A stretch of 64,000 nucleotides of DNA from PALSA-693 sp963729695 (GTDB lineage Bacteria > Actinomycetota > Acidimicrobiia > Acidimicrobiales > Palsa-688), in contig CAVSOT010000003.1 in NCBI GenBank assembly GCA_963729695.1, forward strand, positions 992,001 to 1,056,000. The letters run 5' to 3'. Under the pieces are notes generated by a model. The model did not search any database and had not been told where the DNA came from. It was given only the letters and a program-made list of their open reading frames with translations. The translations under genes were made by a program, and so were the position numbers. Positions within the stretch are counted from its first letter, which is position 1. Each line of letters starts with the position of its first letter. Below, piece by piece: positions 1 through 8,763 of this stretch.

Positions 1-237
1 CAACCTTCTGGGGCTGGCCGGCTTTGAACGTCAGAGGAGGAGCCAGCCCATCGAGCGTGTCCCCGTTGAGCGCGTACAAGCCCTTCACGATCTCCGCCTC
101 GCTCGGCGTGTCGGTAGCGGTCAGACCGCCGTCCTTCACGGCGTCCTCCAACGGGCCCCCTGAATCCCAGGCGATGGCGTTTCCCTCTCCCCAGTTGCTC
201 GCACTCTTTCGCAGGCCCGGATAGTACTTGTCCACCC
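1..237 (-). pseudogene. 5'-truncated ABC transporter solute-binding protein remnant
   Basis: Read on the minus strand this stretch encodes VDKYYPGLRKSASNWGEGN, then a segment through DAVKDGGLTA and SEAEIVKGLYALNGDTLDGL to PPLTFKAGQPQKV. This matches, block for block, the C-terminal part of the intact branched-chain-amino-acid-type solute-binding lipoprotein encoded at 11164-12420. The gene runs off the left edge, so its true C-terminus is outside the window. Upstream of VDKYYPG (beyond about position 237) similarity to the paralogue stops abruptly and no signal peptide or start appears in frame. The N-terminal two thirds therefore seems to be missing, and I read it as a decayed or recombined copy. 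An assembly break is the alternative. Confidence 0.7.
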
Positions 238-398
238 CGGCTCCCTCGCGCGTGGCAAGGCTCGAGGAGGGTTTCCGCGAAACAGCACCCACCCTCGAAC
301 TCTCGTTCGCATGAAATGTTGTAGTCGAGAACGTACGCCGAGGCTGCGAACGCTGTCAATCCGGCCCGTGACGTGGAAACCAGCCGAACCAGACGACG

Positions 399-577
399 CA
401 TTTGTAGTAGCGGGTGCTGTGGCGAGAGCAGACCGCAACCGGGGCCGTGGCCGCCGGGGTGGTTCGACTTTTGGACATCTGTACAGCCTGAGGCTGCTTC
501 GATGTCCATTTGTCGCCGGGGGTGCGGTGGCGGGAGCGGACCGCAGCGGGCGGCCGGGGCCGTAGGCCGGTTCGACT
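399..577. repeat. Imperfect 70-bp direct repeat in a gene-free stretch
   Basis: Copy 1 is at about 399-468 and copy 2 at about 507-577. Both begin CATTTGT, share interrupted blocks such as GGTGCTGTGGCG/GGTGCGGTGGCG, AGACCGCA/GGACCGCA and GGGGCCGT, and end GGTTCGACT, with a period of 108 bp. The rest of 238-620, between the truncated binding-protein remnant and the end of the hydantoinase gene, contains no convincing coding sequence. The origin of the repeat is unknown. Confidence 0.6.
472..508 (-). terminator. Stem-loop between the two repeat copies, possible terminator of the minus-strand run
   Basis: TGGACATC (472-479) pairs with GATGTCCA (501-508). A nested stem CAGCC (484-488) with GGCTG (492-496) lies inside. 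It is about 110 bp beyond the stop codon of the minus-strand hydantoinase gene. There is no U-tract, so a terminator role is only a guess; a structured repeat element is the alternative. Confidence 0.35.
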
Positions 578-620
578 GGCATCCGTCTCCAGGACCTGAA
601 GAGGCGCCCGCCCCCAAGGG

Positions 621-2408
621 TCAGGACGCGTGCGCGCCGGGTGCCCCGACGCCCACTCCGACTCCGACGCGAACCAAGCGGGTGCCCGCCTCGTCGAGCG
701 ACATGGTGTCGGGGTCTATCACAACGCCGTAGGCCGCCCGGGCATGGCGGATCGACACCTTGCCCTCGACGACGTCCGAAAGGACCCGCTCGGGTTCACG
801 CAACCACGGATCCCCGTGGCCACCACCGCCCGGGCAGACGTGTTCGATGACGTCACCGGGCCGTACCTGCAGCACCACCTCGGTCTGGGCCGGCAGGGCC
901 GTCTGCACCCCGTCGCGAGTCAGGGTGGCGTGGAAGCCGGCCCCGGGCAGCCCGCCGTCGCGGCCGGCACCGACGAGGTTCGACCGGGGCGTGCGGAGCA
1001 TGAGCCGCCCCGGCCTCTCGACCCGGAACCTTCGGAACATGGACAGGTTGCCCCGCCGCTTGCCCGGGCCTCCGGTGTCGGGCAGGTAGCCGAATCCTTC
1101 GACCGAGACGTACGACGTGAGCTCGAGCAACTCGGCGGAGCTGTTGCGAAAGCCGAGCATGGCCATCATGGCCGCCCCGTCGACGCCGTCGACCGTGGGC
1201 CGGGCGCTCCATCCCCCGCACCACACATCGATCAGCACCTTGGGCGCGGTCCCGGACTCGGCCTGGTCCGGGTCGGAGGTATAGATCATGGTCGGGTGGC
1301 CGCCGTCGCTTATGGCCGGGAACCTTCCGGGGATGGCCAGGGCCAGCGTGTCGAGCATCATGTCGGTGAGCGCGAACAGGGCCAGCCCGCGCTGGGCCAC
1401 GGCGGCCGGAAAGACCGGGTTGAACACCGTACCCACCGGGGCGCGCACGGTGATCGGGTCAAGGAGCCCAGCATTGACGACCAGATCGGGCTGATTGAGA
1501 AAGCCGAGCACGGTGTTGAGGATGCCGTCGAGGGCCATTCCGGGGGGAACGTTGCAGGCGGCGTCCACCTGAGGGGCGCTGCCGGTCAGATCGACGATCA
1601 AGTCGTTGCCCTCGACGATCGACGTGAGGACCAGATCGAGGTGCACGTCCCGCCCGTCATCGACGGCTCCCTCCGCCCGGTACGCCCCGTCGGGGATGGC
1701 TTCGATGACGCCGCGCAGAAAGGACTCGCTGGTCCTGACGAAGTGACTGGCTGCGGCGAGGACTGTTTGCACGCCGTGCTCGGCGAACAGCGCGGTCATG
1801 CCGGCCGAGCCTCGGCGGCAGGCCGCCGAGTTGGCCTCCAGGTCGCCGAGGACGTCCTCAGGAGAGCGAACGTTGGCCCCGATGATCTCATGAACGCTCG
1901 TATTGGGTTCGCCTGCGGTGTAGAAGGAGACGATGGGAAGGCGCAACCCCTCCTCGTACAGCTCCCGGCTCGCAGTGCCGTACCCGCCCGGGAAGCGGCC
2001 GCCCATGTCCGTGTGGTGCTGGTAGGTGGCTGAAAACGCCACCACGTCGTTCCCGGAGAAGATCGGCATCACGGCCACGATGTCCGGCAGATGAGAGGTC
2101 CCCTGGTACGGATCGTTGGAGATGATCACGTCCCCCGGCCGGAACCGGCCCCGCCACTTCGCTACCATCCGCGGGCCGGCGTGGGCGAAGGCTCGCAATC
2201 CGTAGGGCATGGCCAGCATGATCGGCCGGCCGGACCCGTCGAGGAGGGCAGCCGAAAAGTCGTTGGTCTCTTTGGCGATGACGGAGCGGGTCGTGCGGCG
2301 CATGGTGATGTTCATATCCTCGGCCACGCCCAACAACTGGTGTCGGATGATCTCGGTCACGATCGGGTCCGTCAAGGTGAAGGAGGCATCGTGCCGGGTT
2401 GGCTGCAT
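621..2408 (-). CDS. hyuB: Hydantoinase B / acetone carboxylase alpha-type subunit (HyuB family)
   Basis: A 595-residue protein of the N-methylhydantoinase B / oxoprolinase family, whose members hydrolyse or carboxylate small cyclic or keto substrates, usually with a HyuA (ATP-binding) partner. Family motifs visible are the N-terminal DPIVTEIIRHQL segment, NDFSAAL, the NDPYQGTSHLPD block and HHTDMGG. The length is normal for HyuB. No HyuA gene is adjacent, which is unusual and means the partner is elsewhere or absent. The C-terminus ends in a low-complexity RVGVGVGVGAPG tail encoded by a short repeat. It is last in a close-packed minus-strand run, 30 bp after the CHAT gene. No strong ribosome-binding site precedes the ATG. 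The substrate is unknown. Confidence 0.9.
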   Translation of the reverse strand: MQPTRHDASFTLTDPIVTEIIRHQLLGVAEDMNITMRRTTRSVIAKETNDFSAALLDGSGRPIMLAMPYGLRAFAHAGPRMVAKWRGRFRPGDVIISNDPYQGTSHLPDIVAVMPIFSGNDVVAFSATYQHHTDMGGRFPGGYGTASRELYEEGLRLPIVSFYTAGEPNTSVHEIIGANVRSPEDVLGDLEANSAACRRGSAGMTALFAEHGVQTVLAAASHFVRTSESFLRGVIEAIPDGAYRAEGAVDDGRDVHLDLVLTSIVEGNDLIVDLTGSAPQVDAACNVPPGMALDGILNTVLGFLNQPDLVVNAGLLDPITVRAPVGTVFNPVFPAAVAQRGLALFALTDMMLDTLALAIPGRFPAISDGGHPTMIYTSDPDQAESGTAPKVLIDVWCGGWSARPTVDGVDGAAMMAMLGFRNSSAELLELTSYVSVEGFGYLPDTGGPGKRRGNLSMFRRFRVERPGRLMLRTPRSNLVGAGRDGGLPGAGFHATLTRDGVQTALPAQTEVVLQVRPGDVIEHVCPGGGGHGDPWLREPERVLSDVVEGKVSIRHARAAYGVVIDPDTMSLDEAGTRLVRVGVGVGVGAPGAHAS

Positions 2409-2438
2409 CGGCCGGTTAGCTTAGGAGTCGAGTCGTCG

Positions 2439-4109
2439 TCAGCGTCCAGAGAAGGAAAACCCGGCCCAGTAGTACGGCTCCGAGTAAGAGTTGACCGTGA
2501 GTCCGGTCGAGCGTTCACGGATCTGTTGGGCTAACGTTCCAGCCACGCTGGGATCGAGAATGCTCCCGGCGACGAGCGTATCTTCGACGAAGCCGCATTT
2601 CTCCAGGTCGGTCGAGTGGCGCTGCCAGTGCTGGGCGCGGGCCAGGGCCAGCGACGGGACGCGCTGCTCATGCCGCCACTGCCAGTAGAACTGCAGCATC
2701 AGGAGCGCGGTGCTCACGTCCTCGACTTCCCACAGCGTGGACAACACCCCGCCGTAGCCGGCCGCGAGGAATGCAGCCGGCAGAGAGATCGTCTCGTCGA
2801 TCACGTAGGGTCCGGCCAGACCGCTCTCGCAGGCGGACAGGACGACCATGCGGGCGGCGGGTGAGTGCGTGTCGGAGTCGAGGATGCCGGCGACGGTGAT
2901 CGGGTCGCCGCCGGGGAGGATGATGGCGTTTCGCAGCGGGGTTCCTGACTCCGCCCGGGCGTGGCAAGCGAAGTGCACCACCCCGCCCGCCGGTACAGCC
3001 GACAGGATCTGGGGGGCCGTAGACCCGACCGAAGCGGTGTCGGACTGGTGGAAAAACGCCTTCACTCCGGTGCATTCCCAGAGTGACGCCGGCAGGGCGG
3101 GATCGAAGACGGTGAGCACCCGGTCAGCGTGCTCGTCCCGGACACCCCCGCTCAGTCGCTGGCTGGGGACGACGGTGACGCCCCGCTCCGGAGGTTCGCG
3201 TCCGGGTCCGAGGGCGGCGGCACCAACCGGCAGCAGCGACAGGACGCCGGTCGGCACCAGGGTCAGGGCCGCGCCGGCAAACTCGGCGAACAACGGAGCC
3301 AGGGCGTCCTCGAGATAGGCAACCATGGCTGCCACCTCGACGACCCACGTTTTCATCCCGAGCAGGCTGTTGCGGCGTAAGGCATCCAGGGCGGATCCAT
3401 ACGCGTTCCACCGCTCCTGGAACTGGTCGCCTCCGAGCTGGTCGAGCCACACCGGGTCGGCGTCGCCCTCCGGCACGGCCACGCCGCCGGCACCCGTGGT
3501 CAAGAGGTACACGACGCCGCCGCCACCTGGCGATCCCGGAGCGCGGCCGACTGGTTCTGTGGGGTCGGCCGGTTCGGTGGGGTCGACCGGTTCGGTGGGG
3601 TCGACCGGGCTGGCTGGGAGGCCGACCGCCAAGCGCTCGGCGAGCATCGTGTTGCGGCCCGACTCGAGGACCGCTCTCGCCGAGGTGGTCGAATTGCGCT
3701 TGGCCCAGGCGAACGCCGCGTACGTGGCCAACCGACCCCGCTCAGACGAGGAGGCGTCGCGGACGAACAGGTCGGCAGAGCTGCTCCGTAATGCATTGAG
3801 ATGCGGCCCAGCTGCGCGTTCGGCCTGGATCACGTCATCCCACTCGCCCTTACGGAAGCTGTCTTCGGCCCAACGCTTCGCCGAGTCGGCGCCGATCCCG
3901 GGTGGAACCCGACTGGTGGGGGAAAGGGCCAACCGACGGTAGATCTCCATGCCCTCTGCGGCGCGGCCCTGCTGCGTCAGCACCGAGGCCCGGTTGAACT
4001 CGAAGGTGGCTGGCGGCGCAGGCTCAGACGAAGAGGGTTTTCCCCGAGCTACCACTTCTCGCGCCTGGCGGAGCAGTTCCGGGTCGACGCCCCCGCCCGG
4101 ATCCGTCAT
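2439..4109 (-). CDS. CHAT-domain caspase-like protease
   Basis: A 556-residue protein. Residues 1-165 are helical and TPR-like, followed by a proline/threonine/glutamate linker with three six-residue DPTEPV repeats (about 170-187). From about 200 to the end is a CHAT (caspase HetF-associated with TPRs) domain. The expected catalytic pair is present: His about 383 in HFACHA and Cys about 427 in VVLSACESG, with the family segment AAFLAAGYGGVLSTLW. The ATG at 4109 overlaps the stop of the upstream helical gene (ATGA), which decides this start over longer in-frame alternatives. CHAT proteins are known in signalling and in defence or cell-death modules. Here it is the third gene of a beta-rich/helical/CHAT trio. 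The target is unknown. Confidence 0.88.
   Translation of the reverse strand: MTDPGGGVDPELLRQAREVVARGKPSSSEPAPPATFEFNRASVLTQQGRAAEGMEIYRRLALSPTSRVPPGIGADSAKRWAEDSFRKGEWDDVIQAERAAGPHLNALRSSSADLFVRDASSSERGRLATYAAFAWAKRNSTTSARAVLESGRNTMLAERLAVGLPASPVDPTEPVDPTEPADPTEPVGRAPGSPGGGGVVYLLTTGAGGVAVPEGDADPVWLDQLGGDQFQERWNAYGSALDALRRNSLLGMKTWVVEVAAMVAYLEDALAPLFAEFAGAALTLVPTGVLSLLPVGAAALGPGREPPERGVTVVPSQRLSGGVRDEHADRVLTVFDPALPASLWECTGVKAFFHQSDTASVGSTAPQILSAVPAGGVVHFACHARAESGTPLRNAIILPGGDPITVAGILDSDTHSPAARMVVLSACESGLAGPYVIDETISLPAAFLAAGYGGVLSTLWEVEDVSTALLMLQFYWQWRHEQRVPSLALARAQHWQRHSTDLEKCGFVEDTLVAGSILDPSVAGTLAQQIRERSTGLTVNSYSEPYYWAGFSFSGR
3555..3608. repeat. Three tandem 18-bp units in the CHAT gene linker
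   Basis: TTCGGTGGGGTCGACCGG occurs exactly at 3573-3590 and 3591-3608, with a slightly diverged unit at 3555-3572. On the coding (minus) strand each unit gives the DPTEPV hexapeptide of the flexible linker between the helical and CHAT domains. Unit number could vary by slippage without changing the reading frame. Confidence 0.9.
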
Positions 4110-4933
4110 GGTGGGGCCAGGAGTCCGGCGGCCCGGCCCTGCTCGACCGTCGCCACCAGGCTGCCGGCGATGGTGTCGTGATCGAACGATCCCGGCTTTG
4201 TCTCGACCATGCCTTCCTGCAGCAGCGCGACCGCTCGTTGGATGTCGTTGGCCCGTTCCTGCTGCGAGCGCAGCTCTACATGGAGGGCGTACCTGGTGAG
4301 CAGGTTGGCCAGGTTGCGCTTCAGCCTCGGCAACACGTCCGCAGGTGCAGGCGGGTGACCGTTGTCTGGGCCGAGCAGGGCCTCGATCATCCATATCGGG
4401 AGGACCAGATCTCGGGGGCCCCGCCAGCGCTCGACCCCGTCGACCTCTATCACGCGATACTCCTCGCCGACTGCCTTCAGCCGATCAAAGCGGGCCTCCG
4501 ACGCCCAGGCCACGTTCAGGCTCCGTACGTAGATCTGAGCATCGTCGGCAGCCGTATGCGCAACCGCCTGCTTGAAGTCGGTGACCGCGCCGTTGACGTC
4601 GTCGAGGTGGTTGAGCCGGGCGTAGCGCAGCATGCGGTTGTAGCCTCGTGTCGTCCACAACTCGGGCACGGTGTCGACGTGGGCCAGTAGCTGGGTAGCG
4701 ACGTTGATCGCCTCGTCGGTATAGCCCGGTAGCTCGGCTTCGGACCCCTCGGTCAGCGCGGTCGTCATTTCCTGTACGCACTGTCCAGGTTGAGGAATCT
4801 CGCTGCCGTTCCAGGGGAGCGCCAAAATATCCCGGTACCGTTGCACCGCGGCGTCCAGGCTCTGCTTGTCACGGGTGCGGTGCCACTGGTCGATGGCGCG
4901 CCTGGCTTGCTGGTAGAGCTCTTGCCGGTTCAC
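4106..4933 (-). CDS. Helical TPR-like protein coupled to the CHAT protease
   Basis: A 275-residue, largely alpha-helical protein beginning VNRQELYQQARRAIDQWHRT. Repeating amphipathic helices, for example ELWTTRGYNRMLRYARLN and IQRAVALLQEG, suggest a tetratricopeptide-like scaffold. No catalytic motif is seen. The GTG start at 4933 is chosen because AAAGGGG lies at the right spacing upstream and because earlier in-frame codons overlap the preceding gene. Its stop overlaps the CHAT ATG by four bases, so the two are probably translationally coupled, and it may present substrates to, or gate, the CHAT protease. The function is inferred from context only. Confidence 0.75.
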   Translation of the reverse strand: MNRQELYQQARRAIDQWHRTRDKQSLDAAVQRYRDILALPWNGSEIPQPGQCVQEMTTALTEGSEAELPGYTDEAINVATQLLAHVDTVPELWTTRGYNRMLRYARLNHLDDVNGAVTDFKQAVAHTAADDAQIYVRSLNVAWASEARFDRLKAVGEEYRVIEVDGVERWRGPRDLVLPIWMIEALLGPDNGHPPAPADVLPRLKRNLANLLTRYALHVELRSQQERANDIQRAVALLQEGMVETKPGSFDHDTIAGSLVATVEQGRAAGLLAPP

Positions 4934-4956
4934 GTCGAAGCCCCTTTGCGGACCGT

Positions 4957-5685
4957 CTAAAAACTGACTTGCTCGGGGTTGGCGTCGCCCGCCCCCGGCA
5001 GCGGGATCCGCTGCTTCCGCCACCAGCCTTGATCGATCTGAGCGGCCAGGTTGACGCTGAGGGACCCTTTCGATGCTTTTGGCGTCTGGATGATCATGAT
5101 CAGGCGGGTGGGCCCGACCAGCTCCTGGACCGGTGTCGGCTGGAAGCTCCATGTCGGGTGGGCCGACAGCTCGGGCCCGCCCAGCACGAAGTCTCGAGTG
5201 CCGTGGTCCACGACTCCGGTGTTCTGCGAACCCAGGCTGGCGGTCACCGGACCGACGGTGAGGGTTGGCGAGATGGTATAGCCGCGCGACAGGTCGTAGC
5301 TCGTGCCGGCGCGGGTCGGGAAGAGGGAGTAGGCGACGGTCTGGCCGCTGTTGGTGTCGTCTTCGAGCACGACTTCCACGCTGGCCTCCGCTAGCGGCGG
5401 CGGGAAGCTCCTGGGGAAATTGATCGACATGTGAGCGATCAAAAACCGAACCCGATCGGCTTGGCCCCGGATGAATGCCTGCAGGTCGGCGTCCTCTGGA
5501 TGGTAACGCTCGTCGATCGTCGTCACCAGAGGACCGCCGAACTCGACTCGGTCCTTCAAATCGGGTGCATCTTCCCGGCGGACTTGTTCGCCGATCCCGT
5601 CGGGCGCCAACGCAACCGCCGCTCGGGTAAGAGGCGGGAACTGCTCGACTATCAATTCTGCTCCCTCCGGGTCGCCGCTCGTCAA
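4957..5685 (-). CDS. Beta-rich protein of unknown function, first gene of the CHAT trio
   Basis: About 242 residues, predicted mostly beta-strand. Segments such as ASVEVVLEDDTNSGQTVAYS, YTISPTLTVGPVTASLGS, TRLIMIIQTPKAS and GSLSVNLAAQI look like a beta-sandwich. I do not recognise the family. The start is uncertain: a TTG at 5685 (after SNYS) avoids overlap with the upstream SDR gene but lacks a clear ribosome-binding site. It lies 23 bp upstream of the helical gene and 22 bp downstream of an SDR gene, so it is probably co-transcribed with both. It could be a sensor or substrate subunit of the CHAT module; that is inference. Confidence 0.65.
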   Translation of the reverse strand: MTSGDPEGAELIVEQFPPLTRAAVALAPDGIGEQVRREDAPDLKDRVEFGGPLVTTIDERYHPEDADLQAFIRGQADRVRFLIAHMSINFPRSFPPPLAEASVEVVLEDDTNSGQTVAYSLFPTRAGTSYDLSRGYTISPTLTVGPVTASLGSQNTGVVDHGTRDFVLGGPELSAHPTWSFQPTPVQELVGPTRLIMIIQTPKASKGSLSVNLAAQIDQGWWRKQRIPLPGAGDANPEQVSF

Positions 5686-5707
5686 AGAATAGTTGCTGCC
5701 GGGAGCG

Positions 5708-6649
5708 CTAACGGCCCTGGGCACCGCCGTACTCGAACGGCGTGTTGAACAGCCCGGCCAGCACCTGCATGGTGCTGCCCGGGATCTGGAAGTCAGACGT
5801 ATCGAGTATTTCCGCCAGGTGGGCCGCAATCGTCTCCGCCTCGACGCTCCCGGAAGGATCAAGGGTGCTTCCCTCGCACCGGCCGAGGAACACTCTTGCG
5901 TAGTTGCCGGCGCCGACCTCGATGATCTGCTGCGTCAGGGCGCACTGTTCCGACGAGAGGTAGGCGACCAGTTCCGAAACCAGCTCTGGACGAGTTTGGT
6001 GCTCCAGCTCCGGACCGAATGCCGCGGCGGTCATGCGGGTGTACGCGATGGGTGCGATGGAGTTGGCCAGGATCCCGTGCTCCCGCCCCTCGAGTGCGAG
6101 GCAGTTCATAAGTCCGACCATGCCTGCCTTCGCTGCGCAGTAACCAGGGGAGTCCGGCTGGCCAAAGAGGCCGGACCCGGAGGTCGTGAAAACGATCCGG
6201 CCGTATCCATGGGTCTTCATCACCCGGTAGGCCGCCTGGGTGAACCAGAACGAACCACCCAGATGGACGTCGAGGAGGCCGCGGAAGTCCGCCTCGGTCG
6301 AGCTCTCATAGTTGCCGGTGCGCAGAATGCCAGCGTTGGACACGGCGATGTCCAAGCGACCGAAGTTGTCGACGGCTGCATCGACCATCGCTCCCGCTCC
6401 TGCGGGGCTGGCGACGGAGTCGTTGTTGGTCACCGCTTGACCACCAGCGGCCCGGATCTCGGAGGCTACTGACTCGGCGGCATCGGAAGTGCCCGTGCCG
6501 TCAACCAGTCCGCCGATGTCATTGACCACCACAGCCGCGCCTCGCCTGGCCAGGGCGAGGGCGTGGCTTCTTCCCAGACCGCGACCAGCACCCGTGACGA
6601 TGGCCACCCGGCCATTCAGGGTGATTCCCCGCGCTGATGGATCACTCAT
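5708..6649 (-). CDS. SDR-family NAD(P)-dependent dehydrogenase, MFE-2-like
   Basis: A 313-residue short-chain dehydrogenase. The dinucleotide motif TGAGRGLG (about 20-27), the NDIGG turn, NAG (SNAGIL) and the catalytic Y-x-x-x-K in YCAAK are visible. The sequence resembles the 3-hydroxyacyl-CoA dehydrogenase domain of multifunctional enzyme 2, and it is longer than a basic 250-residue SDR because of a C-terminal extension after about residue 225. A role in beta-oxidation-like steps on a CoA ester is plausible but not shown. It lies 10 bp downstream of the other SDR gene. Confidence 0.9.
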   Translation of the reverse strand: MSDPSARGITLNGRVAIVTGAGRGLGRSHALALARRGAAVVVNDIGGLVDGTGTSDAAESVASEIRAAGGQAVTNNDSVASPAGAGAMVDAAVDNFGRLDIAVSNAGILRTGNYESSTEADFRGLLDVHLGGSFWFTQAAYRVMKTHGYGRIVFTTSGSGLFGQPDSPGYCAAKAGMVGLMNCLALEGREHGILANSIAPIAYTRMTAAAFGPELEHQTRPELVSELVAYLSSEQCALTQQIIEVGAGNYARVFLGRCEGSTLDPSGSVEAETIAAHLAEILDTSDFQIPGSTMQVLAGLFNTPFEYGGAQGR

Positions 6650-6659
6650 GGCGAGGAGC

Positions 6660-7503
6660 TCAGGCCACGTTCTGGGCTATGCCGCCCGCGCTCACGGTCA
6701 ACGCTTCACCACTGATGAACCGGGCATCGTCTGAGGCCAGAAACAGCATGGCATTGGAGATGTCGTATGGCTCGACGTAGGGAACAGGGATGGGGTGGCC
6801 GCCGGACATACGCGGCTTCACCGCATCCCACGTCGGGTCCTCCACCTCGGGAACGAACGAGCGCGTAGGTATTGGCGTTGTGCAGCATGGGCGAGTTGAC
6901 GTTTGTCGGGCAGACGACATTGGCCCGGATGCCGACCGGACCGTATTCAGCGGCGACCGTCTTCACCAAGCCGATCACGCCCCACTTCGATGCGGTGTAG
7001 GGACCACAGTGCGGGCGGGCCCATCGTCCACCCATGGACGAGGTGGCAATGATCACGCCGGAATGCCGCTCGGCCATGTGGTTGACCACTGCTTTTATGG
7101 TGTTGAAGACGCCAGTCAGGTTGATGTCGAGCGTCGTTTGCCAGTTGCCAGAATCGATGTCGCCGACTTTGTCTCCGAGGAACGCCACCCCGGCGCTCGC
7201 CAGGCAGATGTCGATGTGGCCGAAGGTCTCGACCGCCTGGGCCACTGCCCCCTGCAAGTCCTCGAGGCTACGCACGTCTCCTTCGACTGCCAGACAACCA
7301 CGCCCCTTGGCTTCGACCTCGCGCTTGGTCTCCTCGAACTGCTCCTTGCTTCCCCCCGGGTACTTCTGAAACTCGACGTCGACCTCGCAGTTGTCGAACA
7401 TCACAATGTCAGCCCCGGCATCGGCGAAGGTCAGCGCATGCGACCGGCCCTGGCCTCTCGCGCCACCCGTAACCAACACGACTTTCCCATCCATTTTTCC
7501 CAT
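6660..7503 (-). pseudogene. Frameshifted SDR dehydrogenase (carveol dehydrogenase/mycofactocin-type)
   Basis: The N-terminal frame starts MGKMDGKVVLVTGGARGQGRS and carries TGGARGQG, a substituted active-site region (ASAGVAF), YTASK and ANVVCPTNVNSPML. It then runs out of homology after HNANTY. The second frame resumes the family C-terminus, FVPEVEDPTWDAVKP and ISGEALTVSAGG. The one-base shift falls at about 6855-6875, by a tandem GTTC in the coding strand. The N-terminal insert and NTY-P-E region resemble the SDR subfamily usually coupled to mycofactocin as redox carrier (family knowledge). Joined, the protein would be about 280 residues. It could be a sequencing indel or a real pseudogene. 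Confidence 0.85.
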
Positions 7504-7630
7504 GGCGACTTACCCTATCGAAGTTGGGCCGTCACGAACTCTTCGAAGGCGCGGGATCCTCGTGGCTGGATCGAGAAGTAAGATCGGCAGAATCCTCGTC
7601 GAGTAAGCGCAACAGACCAAAGGGGTTACG

Positions 7631-8756
7631 GTGGGCGTAGAAGCGGCAGTGCAGCTGGCGCGAGAGCGCGGAGAAGTCGGCCTTCAGGCCGCGGCGTACG
7701 CCGGGACTGAGCTCGTCGTCGACGTGTGCAGCGGGACTACGGCCGAGGGTCCCGACGGGGCTCCTGTCGATCATTCGACGGTCTTTCCCGTCTTCTCGGT
7801 GTCAAAGGCCGTCACGGCCCTCGCCGTGCATGTACAAGCCGAACGGGGACTCATCGACTACGAGGCGCCGGTCGCCACGTACTGGCCCGAGTACGCGGCC
7901 AAGGGGAAGGCGGCCATAACGGTCCGCCACGTCCTGACCCATCAGGCGGGCGTCCCCCAGATGCCGGTCGATCTCACGGCCGAGCGAATCGGCGACTGGG
8001 ACTGGATCGTCGAGCGGCTAGCCGAAGTCGAGCCCCTCCATCCACCCGGCAGTCACAACGCCTACCTGTCCTACAGCTTCGGGTGGATCCTCGGCGAGGT
8101 CGTCCGCCGGACCGATCCGCGGCAACGCTCGTTCTCCCAATTCGTGCAGGACGAGATCTGTCAACCCCTCGGTGTGAACGCCTTCTGGATGGGGATCCCC
8201 GTTGAAGTGGAGTCTCGAGTGGCGGTGCTCAGCCGGCCCGAAGACATCCCGCCACCTCGACCGGGCACCCTGGACTACGACGCCATACCGCCCGGAGCCC
8301 TGTTCGATCCGGCGCACTACAACCGCCGAGAGTTCCAGCGGGCGGCGATTCCTGCGGCGGGCGGCATATCCGATGCTCGATCGGTCGCCCGCATCTTCGC
8401 CCTGCTGGCCAACCAAGGCGAACTCGATGGCGTCCGCCTCCTCTCCCCGGCGCGGGTTCTATCGTTTCTGGAGCCCCGTCCCGAGGTTCCGGGGATCGAG
8501 GAGACCTACGCCGCGCGTCATCGGGATGGGGGGATTCCACCTCAGCGTCGACCCGCTGCGGATCATCTCTCCTGGCCCTCCCGACCGGCGCGTGCTCTGC
8601 CACCCTGGCGCCGGCCAGTCGATTGGCTGGGCGGACGTTGGTGAAGGCGTGGCGCTGGCGATCTGCAAGAACTGCATGTTCTTCAACCCGCCCGAGCCAC
8701 CACTGATGGCACTCGGTGACGCCATGTACGACGCCGCTCTGGCGAGTAGGGCCTGA
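7631..8756 (+). pseudogene. Frameshifted serine hydrolase (beta-lactamase/EstB-like)
   Basis: A GTG start with GGGG upstream opens a class-C beta-lactamase-like esterase. The nucleophile motif is S-V-S-K in VFSVSKAVTALAVH, and the second-motif region is YLSYSFGWILGEVV. The frame is lost at about 8500-8530. The family C-terminus (MGGFHLSVDP, GQSIGWADVGEGVALAICKN) continues one frame away to a stop at 8756. Total coding length is about 375 residues, normal for this family of secondary-metabolite esterases and lipases. No signal peptide is seen, so it is probably cytoplasmic. A G6 run near 8527 makes an indel error plausible. Confidence 0.82.
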
Positions 8757-8763
8757 ACCTCGG

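Noticed and set aside
461..577. GGTTCGACT sequences that resemble a tRNA T-loop
   Set aside because: No acceptor, D-arm or anticodon stem can be folded around either copy; they are ends of the direct repeat.
3555..3608. Tandem 18-bp repeats that could suggest a CRISPR-like array
   Set aside because: There are no spacers and the repeat encodes a peptide linker in frame.
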